A stretch of 64,000 nt of DNA from Acetobacter fallax (GCF_011516735.1 NZ_WOSX01000009.1:1-64000); one strand, 5' to 3'; counted from the first letter of the stretch, positions 35,794 to 45,795 are shown. Notes: a model not told the origin generated them from the letters alone. Made by a program: numbers and translations.

Positions 35794-37133
35794 GCACATC
35801 TCCTCTCGATCTCGCCAGCGATCTGGTCGATCGCGCACGGAAGAAAGGCGCGGACGCGGCAGATGCGGTTTATGTTGGCAGCACATCACTTGGTGTGGGT
35901 GTCAGAAACGGAATTACTGAAGAACTTGAGCGCTCAGAGACTACGGATCTTGGTTTGCGGGTTTTCCGCGGCAAACGATCGGCGATCGTTTCAACGTCTA
36001 CGCTCGATTCGAGCGGTTTCGACGCGCTCGTGGATCAGGCTCTTGCTATGGCGCAGGTTCTTCCGGAAGACGCCCATGCTGGTCTGCCTGAGGGCGTACC
36101 CCTGATTGGTCGCGTTGAAACAAACGATCTTGATCTTGTGGACGCCACGGAACCTGATGCTGCCGCACTTCTGGAGCGTGCACGCACATCGGAAGATGCC
36201 GCACGGGCAATCGAAGGTGTGACAAATTCGGCCGGGGCGAGCGCCACATGGGGCCGCAGCACGGTGGCTCTGGTGACTTCATCGGGAGTAGCAGGCTGTT
36301 ATTCCCGCACGAGTCATTCCGTATCGATGAGTGCGCTGGCCGGCCAGGGAACCGGTATGCAGCGCGATTACGATTATCATTCAACGGTCTGGCTATCTGA
36401 TCTCGACGATCCGGGAGTTATCGGTGCCAGCGCCGGACGAAGGGCCGTGGGCCGCCTCAATCCGGTTCGCCCGCGGACAGGTACGCTGCCAATTGTCCTT
36501 GCTTCACGCGTCGCCAGCAGCTTGCTCGGTCATCTGTCGTCAGCCATCAACGGAGCGGCGATTTCCCGTGGCACCTCATTTCTGAAAACCAGAATGGGTG
36601 AAAAGATATTTTCTTCCGGCATTACTGTGACCGATGATCCACGCCGGACGCGCGGATTGCGGTCCCGTCCTTTCGACGGTGAGGGTGTTCCGGGTCAGAA
36701 GCTCGATCTGGTGAAAGATGGTGTACTGCAAAGCTGGCTTCTGGACAGTCGCAGCGGGCGGCAACTCGGATTGCAGACAAACGGAAGAGCAACCCGGGGA
36801 CCATCTTCTCCACCCGCTCCGGGAGTCACCAATCTTTTCTTTGAAGCGGGTGCAGTATCCCCTGCAGAGTTGATGTCCGACATCACTGAAGGGCTCTACA
36901 TTACCGAAATGATGGGGTCCGCGATTAACGGACTGACAGGTGATTACAGTCGGGGAGCATCCGGCTTCATGATCAGAAACGGACAAATCGCTGAAGCCGT
37001 TGCTGAATTCACAGTCGCCGGCAATCTTTCGGACATGTTCGGGCGCTTACAGATAGCAAACGATCTGTCGTTCCGATTCGGGATGAACGCTCCGACCGTC
37101 CGTATTGATGCGATGAGCATCGCCGGTGACTGA
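35790..37133 (+). CDS. pmbA: TldD/PmbA-family protein PmbA (TldE)
   Basis: One subunit of the TldD-TldE peptidase involved in maturation of peptides such as microcins and antitoxin turnover in E. coli. Typical features: RARKKGADAADAVYVGSTS, GITEELERSETTDLGLRVF, TLDSSGFDALVDQALAMA, the GRSTVALVTSSGVAG region, and GLYITEMMGSAINGLTGDYS followed by RGASGFMIRNGQIAE near the end. TldE does not carry the metal site. The partner tldD is not in this window. Coupled to the M16 peptidase gene. Confidence 0.93.
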   Translation: MSTSPLDLASDLVDRARKKGADAADAVYVGSTSLGVGVRNGITEELERSETTDLGLRVFRGKRSAIVSTSTLDSSGFDALVDQALAMAQVLPEDAHAGLPEGVPLIGRVETNDLDLVDATEPDAAALLERARTSEDAARAIEGVTNSAGASATWGRSTVALVTSSGVAGCYSRTSHSVSMSALAGQGTGMQRDYDYHSTVWLSDLDDPGVIGASAGRRAVGRLNPVRPRTGTLPIVLASRVASSLLGHLSSAINGAAISRGTSFLKTRMGEKIFSSGITVTDDPRRTRGLRSRPFDGEGVPGQKLDLVKDGVLQSWLLDSRSGRQLGLQTNGRATRGPSSPPAPGVTNLFFEAGAVSPAELMSDITEGLYITEMMGSAINGLTGDYSRGASGFMIRNGQIAEAVAEFTVAGNLSDMFGRLQIANDLSFRFGMNAPTVRIDAMSIAGD

Positions 37134-37247
37134 TATCTGGTTAGTCCGCGCCAGACTTATATGACACGATGGAGTCGTTCCCTTCCGAAAAGCTGCATTA
37201 ATGTCCTGAAGACCACCGCAACTCACAGGAGATTTCCTCTGCCCGCC

Positions 37248-38159
37248 ATGAAACGTAAGGCCACTTATTCAGCCGCAGCCCTCGCTCTGTTACTGGCGCT
37301 CTCTCCCGGGCTGGCGTATGCGCGCCCGGGAGAAGGCGGGTCGATGGGCAGCCGTGGCAGCCGCACCTGGTCGGCACCACCTCCGACACGAACGTCGCCT
37401 TATAGTGCGCCTGACGTGGAGCGATCGATCGCTCCACGTCAGGCGCCAGGTTATAATGCACCCTACACCAGTAATGGTATGGGCATGGCGCCGCGTCGCC
37501 ATCCGTTTCTGACGGGGTTTGCGGGCGGCCTTCTGGGCGCGGGACTGTTTGGCCTGCTATCCGGACATGGTCTGTTTGGTGGCGTTCATGGTTTATTTGG
37601 TGTTATCGGTCTCCTGATCCAGATCGCCCTTGGCATTCTTATTATTCGCTGGCTGATTGGGATGTTTGTTCGGAACAGGAATGGTGCTCCGATATCCTCC
37701 GGCCCAGCCCTTCCGGGCAATGCCGGCTTTTCGTCGGGTGGCAGCCAGCCTTCTCTGCAAATCGGAGCGCAGGATTATCAGGCTTTCCAGCAGTTGCTGA
37801 TGAACATTCAGGCGGCTTGGAGCCAGCAGAATATCCCGGCACTGCAGGGCATGGCGACGCCCGAAATGGTAAGTTATTTCAATCAGCAATTAAGTGCACT
37901 CGTAAGCCGGGGTGAACGCAATATCGTGTCGGATGTCAGGTTTATCCAGGGTGATCTGTCTGAATCCTGGGCAGAGAACGGCTTTGATTATGCGACTGTC
38001 GCCATGCGTTACAGCCTGATTGACCTGACGACCGACATGACCGGACGTGTGGTTTCAGGCAGTTCGACCGACCCGGTTACTGTGACTGAATTGTGGACGT
38101 TCGTGCGTCCTTCGCGCGGTGGAAGCTGGCTTTTGTCCGCGATCCAGCAAGGCCGCTAA
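37248..38159 (+). CDS. Tim44-like domain membrane protein
   Basis: 303 residues: a signal sequence or first helix (KATYSAAALALLLALSPGLA), a Ser/Pro/Arg-rich linker, a Gly-rich hydrophobic region (FLTGFAGGLLGAGLFGLLSG, LFGVIGLLIQIALGILIIRW) and a C-terminal Tim44-like domain from about residue 170 (IGAQDYQAFQQLLMNIQAAW, ATPEMVSYFNQQLSALVSRG, ELWTFVRPSRGGSWLLSAIQ). Bacterial relatives are inner-membrane proteins of unclear role. The ATG is 18 bases after AGGAGA, unusually far. A perfect 40-bp palindrome lies inside the linker-coding part. Confidence 0.8.
   Translation: MKRKATYSAAALALLLALSPGLAYARPGEGGSMGSRGSRTWSAPPPTRTSPYSAPDVERSIAPRQAPGYNAPYTSNGMGMAPRRHPFLTGFAGGLLGAGLFGLLSGHGLFGGVHGLFGVIGLLIQIALGILIIRWLIGMFVRNRNGAPISSGPALPGNAGFSSGGSQPSLQIGAQDYQAFQQLLMNIQAAWSQQNIPALQGMATPEMVSYFNQQLSALVSRGERNIVSDVRFIQGDLSESWAENGFDYATVAMRYSLIDLTTDMTGRVVSGSSTDPVTVTELWTFVRPSRGGSWLLSAIQQGR
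37407..37446. repeat. Perfect 40-bp palindrome inside a coding region
   Basis: The sequence from GCGCCTGACGTGGAGCGATC to its exact reverse complement forms a 20-bp inverted repeat with no loop, centred on GATCGATC between 37426 and 37427. It encodes part of SAPDVERSIAPRQAPG in frame within the Tim44-like protein's disordered linker. It is far longer than chance would give and resembles in-frame palindromic elements. Confidence 0.9.
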
Positions 38160-38175
38160 CGGTACTTTATACGCG

Positions 38176-38199
38176 CCCCTGATCGGGGCCGATCAGGGG
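38176..38199. terminator. Bidirectional hairpin between convergent genes
   Basis: Perfect 9-bp stem CCCCTGATC/GATCAGGGG with loop GGGGCC, 17 bp after the Tim44-like stop and before the convergent membrane-protein stop. No T-run, so a weak or factor-dependent terminator. Confidence 0.5.
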
Positions 38200-38218
38200 A
38201 TAAGGGCTGAGGATCTGG

Positions 38219-38671
38219 TCAGGATGCTTCTGGCATACCGGGGTTTTCAGTCCATTCCTCGTGAATCTCTTTCAAACGTGCTGCAATTTCAGCTTTTTTG
38301 CTACGTGTCTGATACTGTCGGATGAGTTTCGCTGAAATCAGAGTCATCTCCAGGACAAACCATCCGGCTCCGGCTGATAGCCAGCCAACGACGCTGGTCA
38401 TAGGGTTCAGAAGCAACGAAATCGTTGTGTTAAGCGAGCCCTCATCGTTCCACAGTATGTGTAATGGATGAATCAGCGCCGCAAATTCGTATGGCAACAT
38501 CATACGAACCATGTCCTGATTGCGCGATGTATCGGTAAAGTACGCAATGACAAGAGGTAGAAACAGAACTCCAATCAGCAACGAATAAGCTGGCAACCAG
38601 GCCAGCGCAGCTCCACAGACCAGACCATGTGTCCATTTCATCGGCTGCCCGCGCCTGACAAGGGACGTCAC
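38219..38671 (-). CDS. Small membrane protein coupled to the pseudokinase
   Basis: 150 residues with two hydrophobic stretches: LVCGAALAWLPAYSLLIGVL continuing into FLPLVIAYF, and LLLNPMTSVVGWLSAGAGWF continuing into VLEMTLISAKLI, then a charged helical C-terminus (KKAEIAARLKEIHEEW). The start GTG 38671 overlaps the pseudokinase stop as GTGA and has a GGAG site, so the two are translationally coupled and probably act together at the inner membrane. No family is recognised. Confidence 0.72.
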   Translation of the reverse strand: MTSLVRRGQPMKWTHGLVCGAALAWLPAYSLLIGVLFLPLVIAYFTDTSRNQDMVRMMLPYEFAALIHPLHILWNDEGSLNTTISLLLNPMTSVVGWLSAGAGWFVLEMTLISAKLIRQYQTRSKKAEIAARLKEIHEEWTENPGMPEAS

Positions 38672-40650
38672 AACACGATCTCCAGACACAATGAGGCTAT
38701 TGCTGTCACTGCCCCGAATGCCGTAGCGACCCGAAACATCTCAGCCCGAAGTTTCGGGGGGACATCAGTCGACTGCGGCGTGAGACTGGCCTGCTGAAGC
38801 TCCAGTGTTCTTGCTTCACGTTTCGCCGCCAGCCACGCTTCCCGATCTTTGGCGAGCGCCTTGATATCATTCAGAAGTTCGAACATTTTGATGAGATCGC
38901 CTGTATCGGCTGCGGTAGCCAGATCTTCGCCCCGCCGCGTTCTCATTGTACGGCTGCGCCATTGTTTTAATGACGGACTGAGGTGAGGAAGAAGTTGCCT
39001 TGCAATTCCGGACAGAGGCCCCGTAGCATACAGATGCTGCAATTTTGCAAGTATCCGAAGATCAGACGCCCATGGAGAATTATCCCTGGCCGCAATGTCA
39101 TCAAAATACTCTATCAGGCCATTTCTGTGGGAACACGCAAACAGAAACGTCATCATGTAAGGATCAAGCAGACCGGAAACCCCGGGCTTATCAACATTTT
39201 CCCCGGCGTTCAGCCATTGAAGAAGAGCCCACGCAGTTGAAAAGCGTTTCTCTACGCAACGCGATGACAGGCAAGCCTGATATGGATTGAGAAGATAGGC
39301 CAGCCGGATCACATCCGAAGGCCCTTCAATTGTTGCCTGCCTGGTGGCAAGCTGCACCTGCTGGCAGGCTGCGACCTGCCCCTCTACTCCGGATAGCTGA
39401 GCAAAACGAGCGAGCTTTCCCCCCTGTGTGATCGCAACGATTGCAGTAGCCGGATCAACGGGGAAGGCGCTGGCCTCCGATGCAGCCGCGACAGCAAGGG
39501 TTCCGATCGCGTCTGGCCAGAACCAGAGACCATCCCAGAACATCGGTAAAAACGGATCCAGGACGGCAATGATCTCCATCATGCTGTATGGAGACAGGGA
39601 TGAATCTGCGGAAACGGCGCCTTCTTTGGCAATAACGCTTAATCGGCTGGCGACCTGCGTGAGACCCAGCTCATGTGACAGCCATCGTTCGACGACTCCA
39701 CGACGAAACAATCCGGTAAATTCCGTCTGGTACCGTGTGGCGTGCCACGCCAGTTCCCTCGCCGTTCGAACACGGACTGGCCCAAGCTGAACAGGCATAG
39801 AGGCCACGACCTGCCGTCTGGCGACAAATCCCTTACGATCCGCTGCATTGAGCAGATCCCTGGGAGCCGGCCGAGCAGAAGGATCATCCGAAAGCATCGC
39901 TGCCAGAAGCGACATCACATCAGGAGAAAGCGAAAGATGTCCGGCGAGCACCGTGAAGCTGCCTTTCGCCATCCGCTCTTCAGTTAATGCTCCGGGCTGC
40001 TCGCTACCGTAAGGCTTACCGCCACCAAGAAGCCAGGCTGCAAGTGCTCCAAGAGAAAACACATCGTCAGCAATCGTGCCATTCCCACGAGTGGCGGGCG
40101 CACAGACAACGGATGAAAGCGCCTCGAATCTGTCGGGCTGAAATATTGCAGGAGGTGTCGCGAGGCCCGGCCCCAGTCGAACTGAAAAACGACCTCCTGG
40201 GTCAAAAACATTGTCCGGGCGGATCGCACGATGCGTGAAGCCGGATTCTTTATATGTATGGAGAGCGGCCGCAATCGGCTCGATAACCCTTTCAAGAACC
40301 GCTGCCTCAGACCAGTTTGAGTTCTCAGTCAGAGCCGGTCCGGGCGGAGCATCACAGATAAGCCAGACAGAACCGGTCGCTTCATCCAGCGCATGGACCG
40401 TCAGCAGATGTGGCGAGCGGATTCTTGCCATCTTCTGTGCGTTTGGGCGCACCGGATGAAAGGCATCGGGCGCCAGGGCGATGACCCCTGAATGCGCTGA
40501 AAGCGTGTCATGTGCGACACAGGCCGGGCAACCCGCAAGTTCGGGCAGCGCATGTGTCATCTCAATGACATAGCGCTCCCCGATCGTGACCCGATCGCTT
40601 TTTCTCTCCGCAGAATGCTCTGCATCCGCAGCAAAGTCCGCCTCAGCCAT
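38668..40650 (-). CDS. Membrane-anchored protein kinase-like protein (pseudokinase)
   Basis: 660 residues. Residues 20-275 have the Hanks kinase fold: SPHLLTVHALDEATGSVWLI, PIAAALHTYKESGFTHRAIR, PDNVFDPGG, ADDVFSLGALAAWLLGGGKP and MLSDDPSARPAPRDLL. The catalytic HRD is HRA (140-142), DFG is replaced by LGP near 159-161, and no clear VAxK lysine is present, so phosphotransfer is unlikely. A long unrecognised helical region (280-620) follows, and the protein ends in a hydrophobic segment (VATAFGAVTAIASLCLEIVL) suggesting a tail anchor. The small membrane protein downstream is coupled to it. It is probably a scaffold or sensor. Confidence 0.8.
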   Translation of the reverse strand: MAEADFAADAEHSAERKSDRVTIGERYVIEMTHALPELAGCPACVAHDTLSAHSGVIALAPDAFHPVRPNAQKMARIRSPHLLTVHALDEATGSVWLICDAPPGPALTENSNWSEAAVLERVIEPIAAALHTYKESGFTHRAIRPDNVFDPGGRFSVRLGPGLATPPAIFQPDRFEALSSVVCAPATRGNGTIADDVFSLGALAAWLLGGGKPYGSEQPGALTEERMAKGSFTVLAGHLSLSPDVMSLLAAMLSDDPSARPAPRDLLNAADRKGFVARRQVVASMPVQLGPVRVRTARELAWHATRYQTEFTGLFRRGVVERWLSHELGLTQVASRLSVIAKEGAVSADSSLSPYSMMEIIAVLDPFLPMFWDGLWFWPDAIGTLAVAAASEASAFPVDPATAIVAITQGGKLARFAQLSGVEGQVAACQQVQLATRQATIEGPSDVIRLAYLLNPYQACLSSRCVEKRFSTAWALLQWLNAGENVDKPGVSGLLDPYMMTFLFACSHRNGLIEYFDDIAARDNSPWASDLRILAKLQHLYATGPLSGIARQLLPHLSPSLKQWRSRTMRTRRGEDLATAADTGDLIKMFELLNDIKALAKDREAWLAAKREARTLELQQASLTPQSTDVPPKLRAEMFRVATAFGAVTAIASLCLEIVL

Positions 40651-40753
40651 AGGTATCCTTCACGCATCCATGAACGCGTTCAGAATACCGGAGATGCCTT
40701 AAAGGATTGCTTACAAATGTCCGCAGACTACCGCAGATATTCGCAGTGCCAAC

Positions 40754-42043
40754 TCAGGAGTCGAACGGATCACGCATCAGGATTGTGTCATCGCGTTCCG
40801 GGCTCGTGGAGAGAAGTGTAACGGGTGCACCAACGAGCTCTTCGATCCGACGGACATACTTAATCGCCTGTGCCGGGAGTTCAGCCCAGCTTCTTGCGCC
40901 ACACGTCGACTCTTTCCATCCATCAAGCTTTTCGAAGACAGGTTTGAGCCGCGTCTGAGCGGCAGGACCGGCCGGAAAGCGCCCGATTATTTCACCATCA
41001 AGTTCGTAGCCAACACAGATCTGTATTTCGTCAAGCCCGTCCAGAACGTCAAGCTTGGTCAGGGCCAGACCATCAATACCACCGACCCGCACTGCATGCC
41101 GGACAAGTACGGCATCAAACCAGCCACATCGACGCGGACGCCCCGTCACCGTCCCGAATTCATGGCCGCGCTCGCCCAGTGTCCGTCCCGTGTCGTCATG
41201 CAGTTCACTGGGGAAAGGTCCCTCGCCCACGCGTGTGGTGTAAGCCTTTGCGATCCCGAGCACAAAACCGCCGGCTGAAGGCGCCATCCCGGACCCTGTG
41301 CCTGCATTGGATGCTACAGTATTGGAGCTTGTGACAAACGGATACGTTCCGTGGTCAACATCAAGCATAACCGCCTGCGCCCCTTCGAAAAGAATGCGTT
41401 TTCCAGCTTTACGCTGTTCTTCCAGAAGATCAGCAACGGGCGCCATATACGCCAGGACATGCGAAGAAATGTCATTCAGAAACTGGAGCAGATCCGCTTT
41501 TTTAAATGTTTCTGCGCCCAGTCCTGCAAGAAGAGTATTGTGATGCAGCAGGAGTTCGTCGAGTTTCCAGTCCAGCGTCTCCGGCTCAGCAAGATCACAG
41601 AGACGAATAGCGCGCCTTGCGACTTTATCCTCATAGGCAGGCCCGATACCCCGTCCCGTCGTGCCAATTTTACGATCGCCGCGCGCGGCTTCACGCGCAC
41701 GGTCAAGCGCACCATGCAGTGGCAGGATGAGCGGAACATTCTCCGCGATTTTCAGCGTATCAGGCGACACTGTCAGCCCTTTTTCCGTTACCCTGCCGAT
41801 CTCTGCCAGCAGCGCTTCCGGATCAACGACGACACCATTGCCGATTACACCAAGCTTGCCACGCACCAGTCCTGAGGGCAGCAGAGATAACTTGTAGACC
41901 TGATTGCCGACCACCAGAGTGTGACCTGCGTTGTGCCCCCCCTGAAACCGCACGACGACATCGGCCCGGCTGGCAAGCCAGTCGACAATCTTGCCTTTAC
42001 CTTCATCGCCCCACTGGGCGCCAATAACGGTGACATTGGACAT
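40754..42043 (-). CDS. purA: Adenylosuccinate synthetase
   Basis: GTP-dependent conversion of IMP and aspartate to adenylosuccinate, the first committed AMP step. The N-terminal catalytic signature [19 protein letters not shown] is intact, with [68 protein letters not shown] and [12 protein letters not shown]. 429 residues, normal length. hisZ lies 84 bp upstream on the same strand; the hisZ-purA order is common in proteobacteria. Confidence 0.97.
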   Translation of the reverse strand: MSNVTVIGAQWGDEGKGKIVDWLASRADVVVRFQGGHNAGHTLVVGNQVYKLSLLPSGLVRGKLGVIGNGVVVDPEALLAEIGRVTEKGLTVSPDTLKIAENVPLILPLHGALDRAREAARGDRKIGTTGRGIGPAYEDKVARRAIRLCDLAEPETLDWKLDELLLHHNTLLAGLGAETFKKADLLQFLNDISSHVLAYMAPVADLLEEQRKAGKRILFEGAQAVMLDVDHGTYPFVTSSNTVASNAGTGSGMAPSAGGFVLGIAKAYTTRVGEGPFPSELHDDTGRTLGERGHEFGTVTGRPRRCGWFDAVLVRHAVRVGGIDGLALTKLDVLDGLDEIQICVGYELDGEIIGRFPAGPAAQTRLKPVFEKLDGWKESTCGARSWAELPAQAIKYVRRIEELVGAPVTLLSTSPERDDTILMRDPFDS

Positions 42044-42127
42044 GGCTCAGGTTCTCCGGCGGTAAATTCAGAGGAACGCCCGGATCAGGGGCATGGTTGG
42101 GGCGAAATCAGGCTGTGACAGGTGCCG

Positions 42128-43276
42128 TTAATCAAGCGATATGAGCTTATCGCCCTGGACAACGGAGGAACAGGACAGACGTCGCGCTTCTTCTTCAGGC
42201 TGCTCATGCGAATCAAGGCCTGCGACTGTCACATATCCTGCCGTGCGCAACAATTTCGCGACGGACGGGTCTGTTCCAGACGAAATATAGACCCGACCGG
42301 GCAATGTTCGGCGCGGAGCCGCTCTGAAAACTGCGTCAGGTCGAAAAGTGAGGCCACAGGCCGGTTCATTATCGTTACAGAGATAGCGTCCACCGCGGCC
42401 GAGCTCTTCTCCGCTATCAAGCGCGTAAGCAGTGACACAGACGCCGGTGTGATATTTCCAGCCACGGAATTCCACCGGATCGACCGTGATCTGCAAATCA
42501 GGGAGTCTCGTCCGAATAGCCTCAACAGATGCTCTCAATCGCTCGCTGAACAAACGTGTGACAGCTGGCAGATCAGCAGTCCTCAGGGCTTCCAGTGCCT
42601 GGTCTGCTGCACCGGCAGCGCTGAGGAGTCCGATCAGTGTATTGGCAATCGCTCCCCCATGCTGCGCGATGGCAGCGGCGTCTTTGCGGTCCAGAGCATG
42701 CATCAGAGCCGTTCTTGCTGCCCCGGGAAGTCCCGCCTGCTCAATCAGGGACGGAGCCAGAGGAGGCATCGTCAGATCGAACGAAACAGCAGTGACACCA
42801 AGGCAGGCAAGCGCCTCTGCCGCAACGGCCACAACTTCGGCATCTGCTTCGACGCTATCAGGGCCGATAAGTTCGATTCCAGCCTGCCCGATTTGTCTTT
42901 CATTCTGCCCGGCGCTGCCATTCCCGACAATAACGGATTGTCCGGCATAAGAAAGACGCAGAGGCCTTTGGACCCCGACGAGCCGGGTAGAAGCGATGCG
43001 GGCAATCTGCGGCGTGATATCCGGACGCAGCGCCATCATCCTGCGTGTATCAGGATCCATCAGACGGAAGGCCTGATCGGCAAGTGCAGCGCCCGCCCCC
43101 CCCAGCAATGTATCCTCAAACTCCAGCAAAGGCGGCGCTACACGCTCATATCCATGGCTGGCAAAGACCGACAGCAACGTCTCCGTACCACTTGCCTCCG
43201 CCTGCGCGTCAAGTGGAAGACGATCAACAAAGCCGGACGGCAAAAGCGCCGGTGAAGGAGACTGGTCGGTTGTCAT
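42128..43276 (-). CDS. hisZ: ATP phosphoribosyltransferase regulatory subunit
   Basis: Histidyl-tRNA synthetase paralogue that activates and regulates the short form of HisG in histidine synthesis. It has the class II synthetase-like core (SVFASHGYERVAPPLLEFED, FRLMDPDTRRMMALRPDITP, RLSYAGQSVIV, GIELIGPDSVEADAEVVAVA) and GRGGRYLC near the end, but lacks the HisRS anticodon-binding domain, as HisZ should. 382 residues. Adjacent to purA. hisG is not in the window. Confidence 0.9.
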   Translation of the reverse strand: MTTDQSPSPALLPSGFVDRLPLDAQAEASGTETLLSVFASHGYERVAPPLLEFEDTLLGGAGAALADQAFRLMDPDTRRMMALRPDITPQIARIASTRLVGVQRPLRLSYAGQSVIVGNGSAGQNERQIGQAGIELIGPDSVEADAEVVAVAAEALACLGVTAVSFDLTMPPLAPSLIEQAGLPGAARTALMHALDRKDAAAIAQHGGAIANTLIGLLSAAGAADQALEALRTADLPAVTRLFSERLRASVEAIRTRLPDLQITVDPVEFRGWKYHTGVCVTAYALDSGEELGRGGRYLCNDNEPACGLTFRPDAVFRAAPRRTLPGRVYISSGTDPSVAKLLRTAGYVTVAGLDSHEQPEEEARRLSCSSVVQGDKLISLD

Positions 43277-43329
43277 GATGCGCTCATATCACCGCATATC
43301 CCGCACGTCATGCCCGACAAATGCCTGCT

Positions 43330-45792
43330 TCATGACCGCAGGACCGCATTCGTGGCTTTTGCCACTGCGGCAACGACCTTTTCCGAGACTTTTTCAATCT
43401 CTGCATCCGTCAGGCTGACGCTCTCCGGCTGCAGTGTCACTTCAATTCCTATCGATTTCTGACCATCAGGAAGCTTGCTTCCTTCATAAATATCGAAAAG
43501 CGACACACCCGTTATCAGAGCGCGCTCCGCTCCTCGTGCGGCCCGCAATACCGAATCAACCGGCGTGTCATTCCTGACAAGGAAAGCGAAATCCCGGCGC
43601 ACCGGCTGCAGCGCAGAAAAATCCGGTGCAGTTCTGCGACGCTTCTTCGGGTCGCTGATCCGGTCAAGGAAGATTTCAAACGCGACAACGGGCACCTCAA
43701 ACCCCGCATCCTGAAGCAGTGACGGGTGCAGTTCGCCAAAAGCAGCCAGCACAGTCTTCGGACCAAGCCTCAATATACCCGAACGACCGGGATGATAATA
43801 TTTTGGAGCATCGGCCGTAATTGTCAGCGCATCAGACGAGACCCCCAGAGACGTCAGTACATCTGTCGCATCAGCCCTGGCTGCCATGAATGTCATCACC
43901 TCACCACCGCCGCCAGGCTGGCGCGGTGTACGCCCGGAACGAAGACCAGCGACAATTGTTGTCTGCCCGTCCTCCGCGAAACCGGCACCGATTTCGAACA
44001 ATCCGAGATCTGGCCAGCCACGCGCCGTGTTGCGCCGAACGGCTGCCAGCAGACCCGGCAGAGGTGTCGGACGCATCTGATCGAGGTCGGCGGCGATTGG
44101 ATTAAGCAGCCTCAGAGACTCGGGCGCATCTCCGAATTTAGCGGCTTCCTCGTGTGCAATGAAGGAAAATCCGATCGTTTCCAGAAGGCCTCGTGTTGCG
44201 AGCACGCGGCGCACCCGTGCCACACGGGTGCGGGCCGGCGTCATCGACACACCCGGCACTGTGGAAACGGGAGGCAGCGGTATCGGCGCAACCTGATCCA
44301 GTCCCTTGATACGGAGGATTTCCTCTATCAGATCGCATTCTGGTTCAATATGAGCAACGGCACTTTCAAGCACCATGCACTGCTCAGGCGAGAGTGTCGG
44401 CGCCGGATCAAGGACGACCGGTTGCGCGACATCGTTGCGCCAGGACGGGACCGCAACAGTTACACTATGCTCATCGCGTAACTTTGTCTCAAAACCAAGG
44501 TGACCGAGGATCACTACAGCTTCTTCGGGCGCGATATCGAGACCGCCAAGGGCGCTGATTCTCTCAAATCTCAGCCGTGCATCCCTTTGCCAGTGCGGCT
44601 GATTACCTGCTGAAACCACTTCACTGGCTTCCCCGCCACAGAGATCCATAATCAGGCGGGTTGCAGCTTCCAGCGCGGCGACAGGCATCGCCTGATCAAC
44701 GCCTCGCTCAAAACGGTAGCGAGCGTCGGAACTGATCCCAAGCCGCCGCCCGGTCAGGGCAATACGCACAGGATCGAACAGAGCACATTCGACAAAAACA
44801 TCCGTCGTCCGATCTGTCACCTCAGTGTCGGAACCTCCCATGATGCCTGCAATGGACTGCACCCCGGCGCCATCCGCGATCACGCAGTCTTCAGCCGTGA
44901 CGATGTAATCTTTACCGTCAAGAGCACGAACAGTCTCGTTCCCCCCCCGGCAGAGAGACAGAGTATTGCCTTTGATCCGGTCTGCATCAAAAACATGCAG
45001 CGGGCGGCCAAGATCGATGGTGAACAGATTTGTGATATCGACAAGAGTCGAAATGGACCGCAGGCCGACGGATTCCAGTTTATCCCGCAGCCATTTCGGA
45101 CTTGGTCCGTTCTTTACACCGCGAACTGTCCGGCCCAGCACCCATGGACAGGCTTCCGGATAGCTGATGCTCCAGCTTATCGGACACTCAAAGGTTCCTT
45201 CGACGGTATCAGCCAGAAAAGGCTTCAGTTCACCAATGCCTGCAGCAGCCAGATCGCGCGCGATCCCGTAAATAGCGAGGGCATCGCCACGATTGGGTGT
45301 CACTGCAATCTCAATGACCGTATCATCAAGACCGGCAAAATCCGCGTATGACTCACCAGGCAATGTGTCCTCTGGCAGTTCGGCAATACCATCCGTTTCC
45401 TGCCCCAGCCCCAGTTCCCGCAGCGAACAGAGCATGCCGCCACTGGCCTCACCCCGAATTTTGCCTGCCTTGATGGTGATATCCGATCCCGGAACATATG
45501 TTCCGGGCGGAGCAAAAATTACAGCAATACCTGCACGTGCGTTTGGCGCGCCACAAACGACCTGCACCTCGCCGAGGTCCGGCCCGGCATCAACTTTACA
45601 CACCCTTAGCCGATCAGCGTTCGGATGCTGAATAGCCTCCAGAATACGAGCGGTACGGAACGGCGCCAGTTGCGCACCGAGTTGCTCCACATGCTCGACC
45701 TCAAGGCCGATACGATTCAGCGTTGCACAGATTTCATCGGCCGTAGCGCTGGTTTCGAGGTGATCGCGGAGCCAGGATAGCGTGAACTTCAT
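43330..45792 (-). CDS. pheT: Phenylalanyl-tRNA synthetase beta subunit
   Basis: Beta chain of the alpha2-beta2 synthetase. N-terminal MKFTLSWLRDHLETSATADE, then an EMAP/OB tRNA-binding domain (residues 40-150, VCKVDAGPDLGEVQVVCGAP), the B3/B4 editing domain (VFDADRIKGNTLSLCRGGNE and VQSIAGIMGGSDTEVTDRT), B5, and a C-terminal ferredoxin-fold anticodon-binding domain (QPVRRDFAFLVRNDTPVDSV; VTLQPESVSLTDAEIEKVSE). 820 residues, typical. Three bp after pheS, so co-translated. Confidence 0.96.
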   Translation of the reverse strand: MKFTLSWLRDHLETSATADEICATLNRIGLEVEHVEQLGAQLAPFRTARILEAIQHPNADRLRVCKVDAGPDLGEVQVVCGAPNARAGIAVIFAPPGTYVPGSDITIKAGKIRGEASGGMLCSLRELGLGQETDGIAELPEDTLPGESYADFAGLDDTVIEIAVTPNRGDALAIYGIARDLAAAGIGELKPFLADTVEGTFECPISWSISYPEACPWVLGRTVRGVKNGPSPKWLRDKLESVGLRSISTLVDITNLFTIDLGRPLHVFDADRIKGNTLSLCRGGNETVRALDGKDYIVTAEDCVIADGAGVQSIAGIMGGSDTEVTDRTTDVFVECALFDPVRIALTGRRLGISSDARYRFERGVDQAMPVAALEAATRLIMDLCGGEASEVVSAGNQPHWQRDARLRFERISALGGLDIAPEEAVVILGHLGFETKLRDEHSVTVAVPSWRNDVAQPVVLDPAPTLSPEQCMVLESAVAHIEPECDLIEEILRIKGLDQVAPIPLPPVSTVPGVSMTPARTRVARVRRVLATRGLLETIGFSFIAHEEAAKFGDAPESLRLLNPIAADLDQMRPTPLPGLLAAVRRNTARGWPDLGLFEIGAGFAEDGQTTIVAGLRSGRTPRQPGGGGEVMTFMAARADATDVLTSLGVSSDALTITADAPKYYHPGRSGILRLGPKTVLAAFGELHPSLLQDAGFEVPVVAFEIFLDRISDPKKRRRTAPDFSALQPVRRDFAFLVRNDTPVDSVLRAARGAERALITGVSLFDIYEGSKLPDGQKSIGIEVTLQPESVSLTDAEIEKVSEKVVAAVAKATNAVLRS

Positions 45793-45795
45793 GGA

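Noticed and set aside
37407-37446. Reading the palindrome as a terminator or attachment site
   Set aside because: It is inside a continuous coding frame, has no T-run, and no integrase or direct repeats are nearby.
38668-40650. Interpreting the kinase-like gene as an active Ser/Thr kinase
   Set aside because: Catalytic Asp (HRA instead of HRD) and the DFG Asp are both absent.
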